The notes below the pieces were generated by a model, which had not been told where the DNA came from, did not search any database, and saw only the letters and a program-made list of their open reading frames with translations. A stretch of 64,000 bases of DNA from Bradyrhizobium sp. 170 (lineage in GTDB: Bacteria; Pseudomonadota; Alphaproteobacteria; Rhizobiales; Xanthobacteraceae). Positions 48,581-55,988 of this stretch are shown here, one piece after another. Position numbers and translations under genes: made by a program. The first letter of the stretch is position 1, and the number at the start of each line of letters is the position of its first letter. Location: assembly GCF_023101085.1 (NCBI RefSeq), contig NZ_CP064703.1, forward strand, positions 186,001 through 250,000, written 5' to 3'.

Positions 48581-49585
48581 ATGCCCATCGGCGAACTCTT
48601 CATCCTCGGCTTCCTCGGCAAGACCGTCCCGGCGTGGCTGAAGGAATTCGCCGCCCGCTACGGCCTCGGCGGCGTGATCCTGTTCGACTATTCCTGCCGG
48701 ACGCAACAATACAACAACAACATCGAAGCGCCCGAACAGATGCAGCGCCTCTGCGAGGAGATTGCCGCGCTTCCATCGGGGCCGATGGTGTTCATCGATC
48801 AGGAGGGCGGCCTGGTGCGGCGGCTGAAGGAAAGCCGCGGCTTTGCGCCGTTGCCCAGCGCAAAGGAGTTCAATCATCTCGCGCCGGATCGCAAGCGCGC
48901 GATCCTCACCGCGAGCTTTGCCGAGATGCGGCGGCTCGGCATCCACTATGATTTCGCGCCGGTGATCGACGTCGATTACAACCCTGGAAATCCGAACATT
49001 GGAAAGATCAAGCGTTCCTACTCCGCCGACATTGCGGAAGTGAAGGCCAATGCGCTGCTGGCAGGCGAGGTGGCGCGGGCGCAGCGCATCGGCCTGTGCC
49101 TGAAGCATTTCCCCGGCATCGGCGGCGCGATGGTGGATTCGCATCAGGAATTCATGGATATCTCCGATGCACTCCGGGATGAACAGGAAGAGCTGTTTTA
49201 TTCGCTCGCGCCAAGGATGTTCGGCGATGCGGTGCTGGTCAGCCATGCCATCGTGAGGCAATGGGACCGGGATCGCCCGATGACGCTGTCCGCGGCGGGG
49301 CTTGGCCGGTTGCGCAAGCGCCTTCCGGACACGCTGCTGATCACCGACGACATGCAGATGCAGGGATTGCAGAAGGCGCTCGGCACCAGGGAGGCCAGCC
49401 TGCAATCGCTGAAAGCCGGCATGGACATGCTCTGCATCGGCAACAACCTGTTCGATCAGGAACAGGAAATGGCCGCCATCGCCGAATACGTCGAACAGAG
49501 CCTGCGCGACAAGACCTTGTCCGGTTCGGCAATCGAGCAATCGATCGCGCGGGTGGTCAAGCGAAAGGCGCTCTTGATGGCCTGA
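48581..49585 (+). CDS. Glycoside hydrolase family 3 protein (NagZ-like)
   Basis: A 334-residue single-domain GH3 enzyme, likely a beta-N-acetylhexosaminidase. It shows the (beta/alpha)8 barrel motifs IDQEGGLVRRLKESRGF, FAPVIDVDYNPGNPNIG, the conserved catalytic KHFPGIGG, and the nucleophile region LLITDDMQMQG with Asp. NagZ in peptidoglycan recycling is cytoplasmic, and no signal peptide is visible, which fits. The Ala/Gly at the usual His-Asp dyad loop (GGAMVDSHQEF) still carries His, so activity is likely. It begins 210 bases after a divergent small gene. It has no close operon partners. Confidence 0.9.
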   Translation: MPIGELFILGFLGKTVPAWLKEFAARYGLGGVILFDYSCRTQQYNNNIEAPEQMQRLCEEIAALPSGPMVFIDQEGGLVRRLKESRGFAPLPSAKEFNHLAPDRKRAILTASFAEMRRLGIHYDFAPVIDVDYNPGNPNIGKIKRSYSADIAEVKANALLAGEVARAQRIGLCLKHFPGIGGAMVDSHQEFMDISDALRDEQEELFYSLAPRMFGDAVLVSHAIVRQWDRDRPMTLSAAGLGRLRKRLPDTLLITDDMQMQGLQKALGTREASLQSLKAGMDMLCIGNNLFDQEQEMAAIAEYVEQSLRDKTLSGSAIEQSIARVVKRKALLMA

Positions 49586-49686
49586 CGGGTGGAACCCGAG
49601 ATCATCTCGGGTCAAATCCGCCGAACGATCTGTTGCCTTGCGAGGCCGTTGAGTCTACAAGCCTTTTTTCAACGGAAAGACCGGCG

Positions 49687-49893
49687 ATGGCCCATAATTT
49701 CGCGATCAATGACGACGTTCACCACCAGCAGCAGGGCCCGCAGGGCCGGGCTACGGCGAAGGAACGCAGCATCTACACCATCGTGACCTGCCTGCCGATC
49801 GAGGCCGACGGCCGCCCGCGCTATCGTATCAAGAGCAAGACCGAGAATATCGAGCGCGTCGTGACCGAGGAACAGATCTCCAGGCTCGGCTGA
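49687..49893 (+). CDS. Small hypothetical protein, 68 residues
   Basis: A short cytoplasmic protein, MAHNFAINDDVHHQQQGPQG then IYTIVTCLPIEADGRPRYR and ERVVTEEQISRL. The compact basic middle and regular ending look like a genuine conserved small protein. GAAAGACCGGCG precedes the ATG at 49687. It stands alone, 101 bases past the GH3 gene. I do not recognise a family. Confidence 0.7.
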   Translation: MAHNFAINDDVHHQQQGPQGRATAKERSIYTIVTCLPIEADGRPRYRIKSKTENIERVVTEEQISRLG

Positions 49894-49932
49894 TCCCTCA
49901 GGGGCATCCCATCGGAACTGTTGAGCGGCGCC

Positions 49933-50367
49933 CTACTGCGCCTTCTCGTGTGCCGCGATGCCGATCGCCTTGTAATCATAGGTCGGATAGAACTCGGTGC
50001 GGTAGCTGCCCCAGGCGGTGTTCTCGAGGATGCGGTTGACTTCGCGCAACCGCGACGCCGGCAGCCGCAGGGTCACCACCTGGCCTACTCCCATCATCAC
50101 GTACCAGCTCACGACCTCGACGCCTTCAGGCGGGAAAGCCTTGTAATATCCCTGGCGCTGGAGCTGCGCGTTGAGCTCGCTCAGCGGCCGCGACTGGTCG
50201 TGCTTTAAGAACACGGTCAGCATCACGGCGTTGTCGGCCGTCGGCGCCGCGTTCTCCGCCGGTGGCGTCGCGGTTTGTGCCGCCGCACCCGAACTGAACG
50301 CCAAGACGCTGGCCAAGGCGCCGGCCAGCACGGCCATTCTCATCCATGATCCCTTTGCTTGCGACAT
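49933..50367 (-). CDS. Secreted hypothetical protein, 144 residues
   Basis: A periplasmic protein with a signal peptide (MAVLAGALASVLAFSSGAAA, cleavage after AAAQ). The mature part contains VMLTVFLKHDQSRPLSELNA, YYKAFPPEGVEVVSWYVMMG and VVTLRLPASRLREVNRILEN, an alternating pattern suggesting a small alpha/beta domain. The start at 50367 has AAAGGAGACGGCG upstream, which outranks an ATG 51 bases further up. The protein looks conserved, but no function is evident. Confidence 0.75.
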   Translation of the reverse strand: MSQAKGSWMRMAVLAGALASVLAFSSGAAAQTATPPAENAAPTADNAVMLTVFLKHDQSRPLSELNAQLQRQGYYKAFPPEGVEVVSWYVMMGVGQVVTLRLPASRLREVNRILENTAWGSYRTEFYPTYDYKAIGIAAHEKAQ

Positions 50368-51035
50368 CGCCGTCTCCTTTTTTGGGTTCGTTGCGGGATG
50401 ATTTTGGGCCTCGATCATTGCGAGGCTGCCGCAGCCTGTAAATCGGAATCGGCGAAAATGCCGGCATCGCTGCCCTTCCCGTTTCGCGGCCGGTTGTGAA
50501 GCAAATCATACGCACGTGACGGAGCTTGCGCTAATCCGCGGCGAAGCGACGCCGCCCCAGTCAGCAAGGATCGAACCGATGAAAGCGCGGCGGATGGCCT
50601 ATTGGTGGTTCAGGTTCGTCGTCTCGGGACGATTTCTCGAAAAGTTCCTCAAGCTGCGTCGCCCCTGATCCATCGCCGCGACGACGGCCGGATCCTGGTC
50701 TCTCCCGCTCAACGGAACGATCTCTCAGCCGAACGTATTCATCAGCGTCGGAGCAGGACTCCGGCTCCGGGTGCCGAAGGGCTCGGAAAGCCAGCAGAGA
50801 ACTGGTTGTGATCCATTAATAAAATAAATGGAGTCACCGTAAAAATGCGGAGTAGCGGGCTACGGAATTTACCTTTGGATCATGCATTTCGATCAAAAAT
50901 GGCCGATATATACCCGATTTCGAGGTGTTTTCAGCCAACTTTGGTCCATCAGCAGGGCGCGCTGGCGAATTTCTCCGTAGTCTTACTGGTTCGGAAATTA
51001 ACCATGAAGGAGGTTGGGATCGATAAAATAGTTAT
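50368..51035. other. 668-base intergenic region upstream of the LuxR-HTH gene
   Basis: Between the secreted hypothetical and the LuxR-HTH gene. It holds one candidate micro-ORF (50579-50668, listed separately) and an AT-rich section at 50815-50850 and 50985-51030 that should hold the promoter of the downstream gene. I see no other gene, tRNA or repeat in it. Confidence 0.55.
50579..50668 (+). CDS. Candidate micro-ORF, 29 residues
   Basis: MKARRMAYWWFRFVVSGRFL followed by EKFLKLRRP. AAGGA lies 8 bases before the ATG. The peptide is strongly basic with an aromatic centre, the type seen in membrane-associated small proteins. No relative is known to me, so it could be chance. Confidence 0.3.
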   Translation: MKARRMAYWWFRFVVSGRFLEKFLKLRRP

Positions 51036-51656
51036 ATGTCAGGACAAGACCATCGCGCGGCTGATTCGCACTTCACGAAGTGGATGGAAAACAACACACC
51101 TCACGACGAGAATCCTGAGATCGTCCAACTGTCCGCCGCGCGCTCGCGTGCCGCGGAAGAGGCGAGCGCTGCGATTGCCCGGCAGTTGAACGGGCCCCTG
51201 ACGGCGTTGCTGCTCTACATGAATGAGATCAAGCAGCACAGCCACCAGTTTTCGCAAGCGCCCGGCAACCGGCTCTACCTGCAACAGGTGGTGGAGAACG
51301 CGCTTCAGCAAACCGAGCGCGTCTGCGCGCTGGTGAAGCAGATGTCGGACAATCATCCGGCGCCGCCCTCCGATGCCGTTGGCAAGCAGGCGAGCGAGGC
51401 CCAGGCCCGCCGCCCCGCGGATGGCGCCCGCAGGCCGGGCCTGATGTTCGCCGCGGAGACCGGCCAGAAGCCGCTGACCAAGCGCGAGCGCGAGGTGCTG
51501 AGCCTGATCAGCGAAGGCTGTTCCAACAAGCAGGGCGCCTTGCGGATGAGTATCAGCCCAAGGACATTCGAGAGCCATCGCGCCGAGGCCATGCGCAAGC
51601 TTGGCGCCCGCAACACCGCGGATCTGGTTCGCAAGGCGCTGCTGCAGCCCGCCTGA
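51036..51656 (+). CDS. LuxR-family HTH regulator lacking a receiver domain
   Basis: A 206-residue regulator. Its C-terminal part (residues about 145-205) is a LuxR/FixJ-type helix-turn-helix (LTKREREVLSLISEGCSNKQ, SISPRTFESHRAEAMRKLGA). The N-terminal part has no receiver aspartate; instead ARQLNGPLTALLLYMNEIKQ looks like a histidine-kinase dimerization helix with its His replaced. So this looks like a kinase fragment fused to the HTH output. No ribosome site is obvious; an ATG at 51084 (MENNTPHDENPE) is an alternative start. Target genes are not known, but palindromes of 14 bp occur nearby. Confidence 0.78.
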   Translation: MSGQDHRAADSHFTKWMENNTPHDENPEIVQLSAARSRAAEEASAAIARQLNGPLTALLLYMNEIKQHSHQFSQAPGNRLYLQQVVENALQQTERVCALVKQMSDNHPAPPSDAVGKQASEAQARRPADGARRPGLMFAAETGQKPLTKREREVLSLISEGCSNKQGALRMSISPRTFESHRAEAMRKLGARNTADLVRKALLQPA

Positions 51657-51750
51657 TTTTCCCGAAGATGGTGCCTGCGATGCGCCGCTGAGGGCGCGGC
51701 TTCAAGCTATCGATGTGCGGGAAGCTGGCAGGCCGGGCAGGCTTGCCAGA

Positions 51751-51840
51751 GCGTTTTCGAGCGAAGCATGCCCTCGGACTTGATCCGGGGGTGGAAACCG
51801 GTTCGCGTCAAGAAAACGTGTCAGATCAAAAATCTGGATC
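51751..51840. repeat. Interspersed repeat of the AGAGCGTTTTCGAGCGAAG family
   Basis: AGAGCGTTTTCGAGCGAAGC, GGTTCGCGTCAAGAAAACG and TCAGATCAAAAATCTGGA lie in order. The same order is found at 26838-26941, and reversed at 34316-34412. It lies downstream of the LuxR-HTH gene and contains no gene. Confidence 0.7.
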
Positions 51841-51854
51841 GTGCGTTCTGCCGT

Positions 51855-52100
51855 TCAGCGGAGGTCTTCCATGAAGGAGCGAGCGCGCGGTGCGGGCCGC
51901 AACGAGAGCGTCGGCTTGGGCTCTTCCGGGATGATCGTGATGGTCCACGCCGCCGGAACGCTCGACTTGTTTTCCACGATCGATCGAACGTGGCCGGTGA
52001 CCGCCGATCCGGCCGAGCGCACGGTTGCGGTCCTGCCATTGAACTGGGCGATACGAAAACGCCGCACTTCCTTCTGATCGCTCGTTTCAAACGTGAACAT
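51855..52100 (-). CDS. Small hypothetical protein, 81 residues
   Basis: Begins MFTFETSDQKEVRRFRIAQF and includes NGRTATVRSAGSAVTGHVRS and PAAWTITIIPEEPKP, an alternating strand pattern of a small beta protein. I recall similar short proteins in rhizobia but cannot name a family. The start at 52100 was chosen because the more upstream frame is spacer. The 14-bp palindrome at 52166-52179 lies 66 bases upstream, which suggests regulated expression. Confidence 0.6.
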   Translation of the reverse strand: MFTFETSDQKEVRRFRIAQFNGRTATVRSAGSAVTGHVRSIVENKSSVPAAWTITIIPEEPKPTLSLRPAPRARSFMEDLR

Positions 52101-52165
52101 GGGGGGACTCCGTTGGACCCCGCAACTATCGTCAGTCAATGTTATCCGGAGGTGAAAATCTCAAA

Positions 52166-52179
52166 CCGTAGTAGTACGG
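52166..52179. promoter_or_regulatory. 14-bp palindromic motif CCGTAGTAGTACGG, copy 1
   Basis: CCGTA-GTAG-TACGG, with 5-bp inverted arms and a 4-bp centre, lies 66 bases upstream of the minus-strand small protein gene at 52100. An identical copy is at 52905-52918. The size and symmetry fit a dimeric HTH operator, and the copies share the flanking TTA or TTAG just outside. Confidence 0.55.
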
Positions 52180-52332
52180 CTAACCCGCATGACGGCGCGG
52201 AGCGAACCGGTCCGGCTCTAGAAAAGACATCTTGTGAGGAGCGCCGCGCGCAGGTCGTTGTATCGGCAGTGGCGGATCTGAAGTATGTGCGGCGGCGTGG
52301 CCCCGGAGACAGCGATGCTCTCCCGGCGGATG

Positions 52333-52725
52333 TCAGCCGGCTGCGTCGGGAAACACCGCTTCCATCTTGGTCTTCAGCGTTGCGGCGTTGAACGGCTTGA
52401 CGATGTAATTGTTGACGCCGGCCTTCTTCGCGGCGATGACGTTTTCGGTCTTGGATTCAGCCGTGATCATGATGAAAGGCGTCTTGGAAAATTCCGGGCT
52501 GGCGCGGACTTCCTTGAGCAGGTCGTAGCCGGTCATCGGCTCCATGTTCCAGTCGGAGATCACGAGGCCGTAGCGCTTGGTCTGCAGCTTGGCGAGCGCG
52601 GCCGATCCGTCGCTGGCCTCGTCGACATTCTCGAATCCGAGCTGCTTGAGAAGGTTGCGGATGATGCGGATCATGGTGCTGTAGTCATCGACCACCAGGA
52701 TCGGCATCGACAAGTCAAAAGCCAT
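52333..52725 (-). CDS. CheY-like single-domain response regulator
   Basis: A 130-residue receiver domain. It has VVDDYSTMIRIIRNLL, the phospho-acceptor in LVISDWNMEPMTGYDLL, TAES and the switch lysine in IVKPFNA, a CheY pattern. The start at 52725 (MAFDLSMPILVVDD) was chosen; the frame is open much further up but reads like spacer. It is likely a motility or chemotaxis regulator, since the che genes lie 6 kb away and one more CheY (62361) is present. Palindrome copy 2 lies 180 bases upstream. Confidence 0.93.
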   Translation of the reverse strand: MAFDLSMPILVVDDYSTMIRIIRNLLKQLGFENVDEASDGSAALAKLQTKRYGLVISDWNMEPMTGYDLLKEVRASPEFSKTPFIMITAESKTENVIAAKKAGVNNYIVKPFNAATLKTKMEAVFPDAAG

Positions 52726-52904
52726 GGTCCTTAACTCCGCGCAAACAGCAGGCCGCCGAACACAGGTGAATCCGCGTTGCGCGCGAAAGAGTCTCGATTG
52801 CCTTGTCTCGAACCCGCACCCGTCAGCACCGTGACAACTATCAGGGCTCATTGAACAGCGCGTTAACTCGGCGCCGGCCGAAACAGCGCAAAGGTCGGGA
52901 CTGG

Positions 52905-52918
52905 CCGTAGTAGTACGG
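52905..52918. promoter_or_regulatory. 14-bp palindromic motif CCGTAGTAGTACGG, copy 2
   Basis: Identical to the motif at 52166-52179. It is located 180 bases upstream of the CheY-like gene start at 52725, which would suit a binding site well upstream of a promoter. Two exact 14-mers within 740 bases is not expected by chance. Confidence 0.55.
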
Positions 52919-53010
52919 TAAGATGTTAGGGGATTGTGCAATCCTCGCGCGCAACGGCGGCGCGATGCGTATCATAGATCGGCCGCGCCGCCGCCGATCG
53001 CGACGAGCGA

Positions 53011-53736
53011 TCATGCGGCCGCGCAGTGGATGCGCGGATGCAGCAGTCTCGTGTACTGCGACTTGACCGTCGCATAGCACTCGCAGGAGGTCTTGATCAG
53101 GCCGTCCACGTTGGTGATTTCGATATGTCCGCGGCTGTAGTGGATGAAGTTGGCGTGCTGCAGCGTGTTGGCCACCAGCGAAACGCTGTTGCGGCGCGCG
53201 CCGATCATCTGGGCCATTGCTTCCTGGGTCAGGACGAGCTTGTCGCTGCCGGAGAGATCGCGCGTATGCAACAGGCATCGCGCCAGCCGGGACTCCACCG
53301 TGTGCGAGGCGTTGCAGCCGGCAGTCTGCTGGATTTGCGCATAGACGGCGAGGCCATGCCGCGTCAGCGCGGTCCGCAACGTGGCGCTCTGGTCAGCGGC
53401 AATACGAAGCTGGTCGAGATCGATCGTCGAGGCGGCACCGGGCACCAGCACCTCGGCGGTATTCAGCGCAACGGGGTCGCCGAGTGCGGAAAACGCGCCG
53501 AAGATGCTGTCGCGGCCGATCATCGCGATCTGGACATGCTCGCCGCGTGCGAGCTTGACGACCAGCGAGATAACGCCCTTGTGCGGGAGGTACGCACGCT
53601 TGAGCGTTTCGTCGACTTCGACCAGCACCATGTCCTGGCTGAGATCGGCGGCACGCAGATGCGGACGAAGCAATTCGAAGTCGTCCGCGGTCAGCGAGGA
53701 CAAGAATCCATTCTGAGAACGAGGGGCTGAATCCAA
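53011..53736 (-). CDS. Crp/Fnr family transcriptional regulator
   Basis: A 241-residue regulator with an N-terminal cNMP-binding beta-roll (about residues 25-120: FLSSLTADDFELLRPHL, PHKGVISLVVKLARGEHVQI, GRDSIFGAFSALGDPVALN) and a C-terminal winged HTH (VLTQEAMAQMIGARRNSVSL, FIHYSRGHIEITNVDGLIKT). The start chosen is TTG at 53736, with AGGAG 6 bases upstream, giving (M)DSAPRSQNG. No N-terminal iron-sulphur cysteines are present, so it is not an Fnr oxygen sensor. A decayed relative lies directly upstream on the same strand. Confidence 0.88.
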   Translation of the reverse strand: MDSAPRSQNGFLSSLTADDFELLRPHLRAADLSQDMVLVEVDETLKRAYLPHKGVISLVVKLARGEHVQIAMIGRDSIFGAFSALGDPVALNTAEVLVPGAASTIDLDQLRIAADQSATLRTALTRHGLAVYAQIQQTAGCNASHTVESRLARCLLHTRDLSGSDKLVLTQEAMAQMIGARRNSVSLVANTLQHANFIHYSRGHIEITNVDGLIKTSCECYATVKSQYTRLLHPRIHCAAA

Positions 53737-53943
53737 AGCAGTCTCCTGCCTTACGGGCCAAGCCGGTCTCTGGCGTCTAACGCGCAATCCGAAATACAGG
53801 GGGATCCTTGCACATTTTCCCGGCAAGCAGAACTGGCAAAATAGACGCACGCCGTCGGCGCCGCGTCGAGGCCTTCCCAAGACGCGCGCCAAGACGCGAG
53901 CGCCGTTGGGCAGGTGCCTGTGCGGGCGGCAGCCATTCGTCGC

Positions 53944-54344
53944 GTTCAGCGGCCGGTCGCGTCGCGTCCGGATCGCCCGGTCGCACTCGCACGAGGTCTT
54001 CCGCAGGGCCGTCGACGTCGATGATTTTGATTTGCCCGTGGCCGTCGATGGCGAGGCGGGCCCGTTGAAATGCATGCGCCGCGATCGAGATCGCGGTGCG
54101 CTGCACGTCGATCATCCGTGCGAGGAATTCCGGGATCGGCGGCCGTGCTCTGCACGTCGCACAAATCCCGCGCGCGCAACAGGCGCGATCCGTCGGGTGA
54201 GACGCATTGTTCGGAGCAGATCGCCGGGCCTGCATCAACGGGGCTGCTCATGCTCCCCATATGTTTTTGTAATGGGCTGCACCGCTCGGCGGCGCGCTTG
54301 GCCAGTTCGATGGTTCTGCGATGCGGGCAGAGCAATGTCAGCGC
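53944..54344 (-). pseudogene. Decayed Crp/Fnr-type regulator gene
   Basis: Three pieces in three frames resemble the C-terminal half of the neighbouring Crp/Fnr gene: SPDGSRLLRARDLCD (ends near 54156) against the ESRLARCLLHTRDLSG segment, PEFLARMIDVQRTAISIAAH with FQRARLAIDGHGQIKIIDVD (54002-54133) against the HTH, and ALRKTSCECDRAIRT (53944-54003) against LIKTSCECYATV. The frame changes near 54140 and near 54003. The N-terminal sensor domain cannot be recognised. It is therefore a broken duplicate rather than a working gene. Confidence 0.75.
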
Positions 54345-54670
54345 CGCCGGCGGCAAAGACCTGGAACACTCGATTGGGAGGACGCGATACGCCCGGATCC
54401 AAGGCGGCAGATCGAACGCTCGCGTCAATGAGGGCAAGGCGCGTCGCGGGCCGGCCAGGCATTAAAATTCCCGGTCCGATGGCGCCAGGTTGTGGAACCG
54501 GCCTTATACACTGTGGAGGGCAGACAGGCCGCCAATTTGCGGCAGAAATGCGGTATTGCACTGATTCGCAAGGCAAAACTGCCTGCGCGATCGTGTGGAA
54601 GGTCGCGTTCCCTTTGGCAGGGATGGCCGACAAGGCGCATTGAGCGTCCGACGCCATGAGGGAGGTGGTC

Positions 54671-55136
54671 ATGCGTCGTATCCTGGTGGTCGATGACGAC
54701 CTGCACACCCGCCTTGCCATAGGCATATGGCTCAAGCAGTGCGGGTTCAGGGTCGCGATCACGGATGGCGGCGAGAGCGGCCTCGCCGCGAACGATGGCA
54801 CGTTCGATTTGATGATCGTCGATGTCTTCAAGCCGAACATGCGAGGTTTCGAGTCGATCAGGGCATTTTCACAGCCACGCACCGACCGTCCCGCTGATTG
54901 CGATCTCCGGTTACGCTTTTCCCGCCCCCGAAACGGACGATCCCGCCTGCTTCAGGATGGCGCTCAGCCTCGGCGCGACACGGTGCCTGCGCAAGCCGTT
55001 CCGGCCGGCAACGCTGCTGGGCGTAATCGACGAGTGTCTGTCGGAAGCCGAACAGCGTCGCAAACATGCCGCAGCGCTCGCCGCCATTGGGAGCGCGCCG
55101 CCGAACATTTCGAGAGAGAGGGCAAATACGGGCTGA
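54671..55136 (+). pseudogene. Receiver-domain gene with a one-base insertion (copy 1)
   Basis: A response-regulator receiver. It starts MRRILVVDDDLHTRLAIGIW, has the phospho-acceptor in FDLMIVDVFKPNMRGFESIR, and is then thrown out of frame. At 54866-54869 there are four T where three would keep GCA TTT CAC in frame. Using three, the protein runs on as FHSHAPTVPLIAISGYAFPA and GATRCLRKPFRPATLLGVID to a stop at 55136, a complete domain of about 154 residues. GGGAGG lies before the start. It is either a pseudogene or a homopolymer base-call error. A similar gene follows. Confidence 0.8.
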
Positions 55137-55302
55137 ACTGCCATGGAGAGGCCATGCGGCGTTCGCCGCTTTCGTCGGCCCTGAGGAGGCGACGGAAGCC
55201 ACCGGCACCGCCCACCAAACCAGAAAAACCAGACAGCCCCGTTATGATTGCGACTGCGGAATGATCGGACTGAAAGTACTTTATCTGCTTCCGGGGGCTG
55301 AC

Positions 55303-55718
55303 ATGACACGCGTTCTTATCGTCGATGACGATCCCATGGTCTGCGCGGCCATCGAGATCTATCTTGAGCGTCACGGCTTTGACGTGACGATAGCCGATGG
55401 CGGCGAAGCCGGGCTTCGTGCGCTGGAAGATTCCAGCTTCGACCTGATGCTCGTCGACATCTTCATGCCGCACATGCGCGGCTCGAATCGATCAGGATAT
55501 TCCACGAACGCGCGCCGGCGATTCCGCTGGTTGCGATGTCGGGATACGCCTTTGCCAACCTCGACTCGCCGGCGCCGGACTTTTTGCGCATGGCGCTCGA
55601 ACTCGGCGCCGCGCGCTGCTTGCGCAAGCCGTTCACGCCGGGAGCGCTGCTGGCGATCGTTAACGAATGTCTTGCCGAAGCCCGGTCCCGTTTCAGCGGC
55701 GTCGTCCAGTCGAACTAG
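55303..55718 (+). pseudogene. Receiver-domain gene with a one-base deletion (copy 2)
   Basis: Paralogue of the preceding gene. MTRVLIVDDDPMVCAAIEIY and FDLMLVDIFMPHMRG are intact, then a missing T near 55483 (GGCTCGAA where GGCTTCGAA would keep FESIR) breaks the frame. With the T restored it continues RIFHERAPAIPLVAMSGYAF and GAARCLRKPFTPGALLAIVN to a stop at 55718, a domain of about 138 residues. The breakpoint lies within about 6 codons of the matching position in copy 1, though in the opposite sense. It may be a pseudogene or an assembly error. Confidence 0.8.
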
Positions 55719-55988
55719 CGGCTCGCGGATATTCTTCCGCCGGCGATCGATTGCTCGATGCGCCGTCACAGCCTTCCGCGATCGGCGTCGTTGGTGCGCA
55801 GGGGCCGGAGCCTGCATCGGTAAGACTCTGTTTACCATAAATGACATCGGTGAAGGTTTTTTTGGCGTTTCGTATTTGTACGGATCGGCGCGTTAACCTG
55901 TGAGTAGCGCTTCAGAACCAGTGTGGCACGGTCGCCCAATGAAGTTGTGGCGTTGCGTCAATCGTGTTCATCCAGAAGGATATGAGTT

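Noticed and set aside
54656..55264. Single 202-residue frame over the first receiver gene
   Set aside because: After the insertion the frame leaves receiver sequence and turns Arg/Pro-rich; the true continuation lies in the next frame to 55136.
55925..55960. Possible sigma-54 promoter (TGGCACGGTCGCC) upstream of flagellin
   Set aside because: The -12 GC is missing at the needed spacing, so the match is not good enough.
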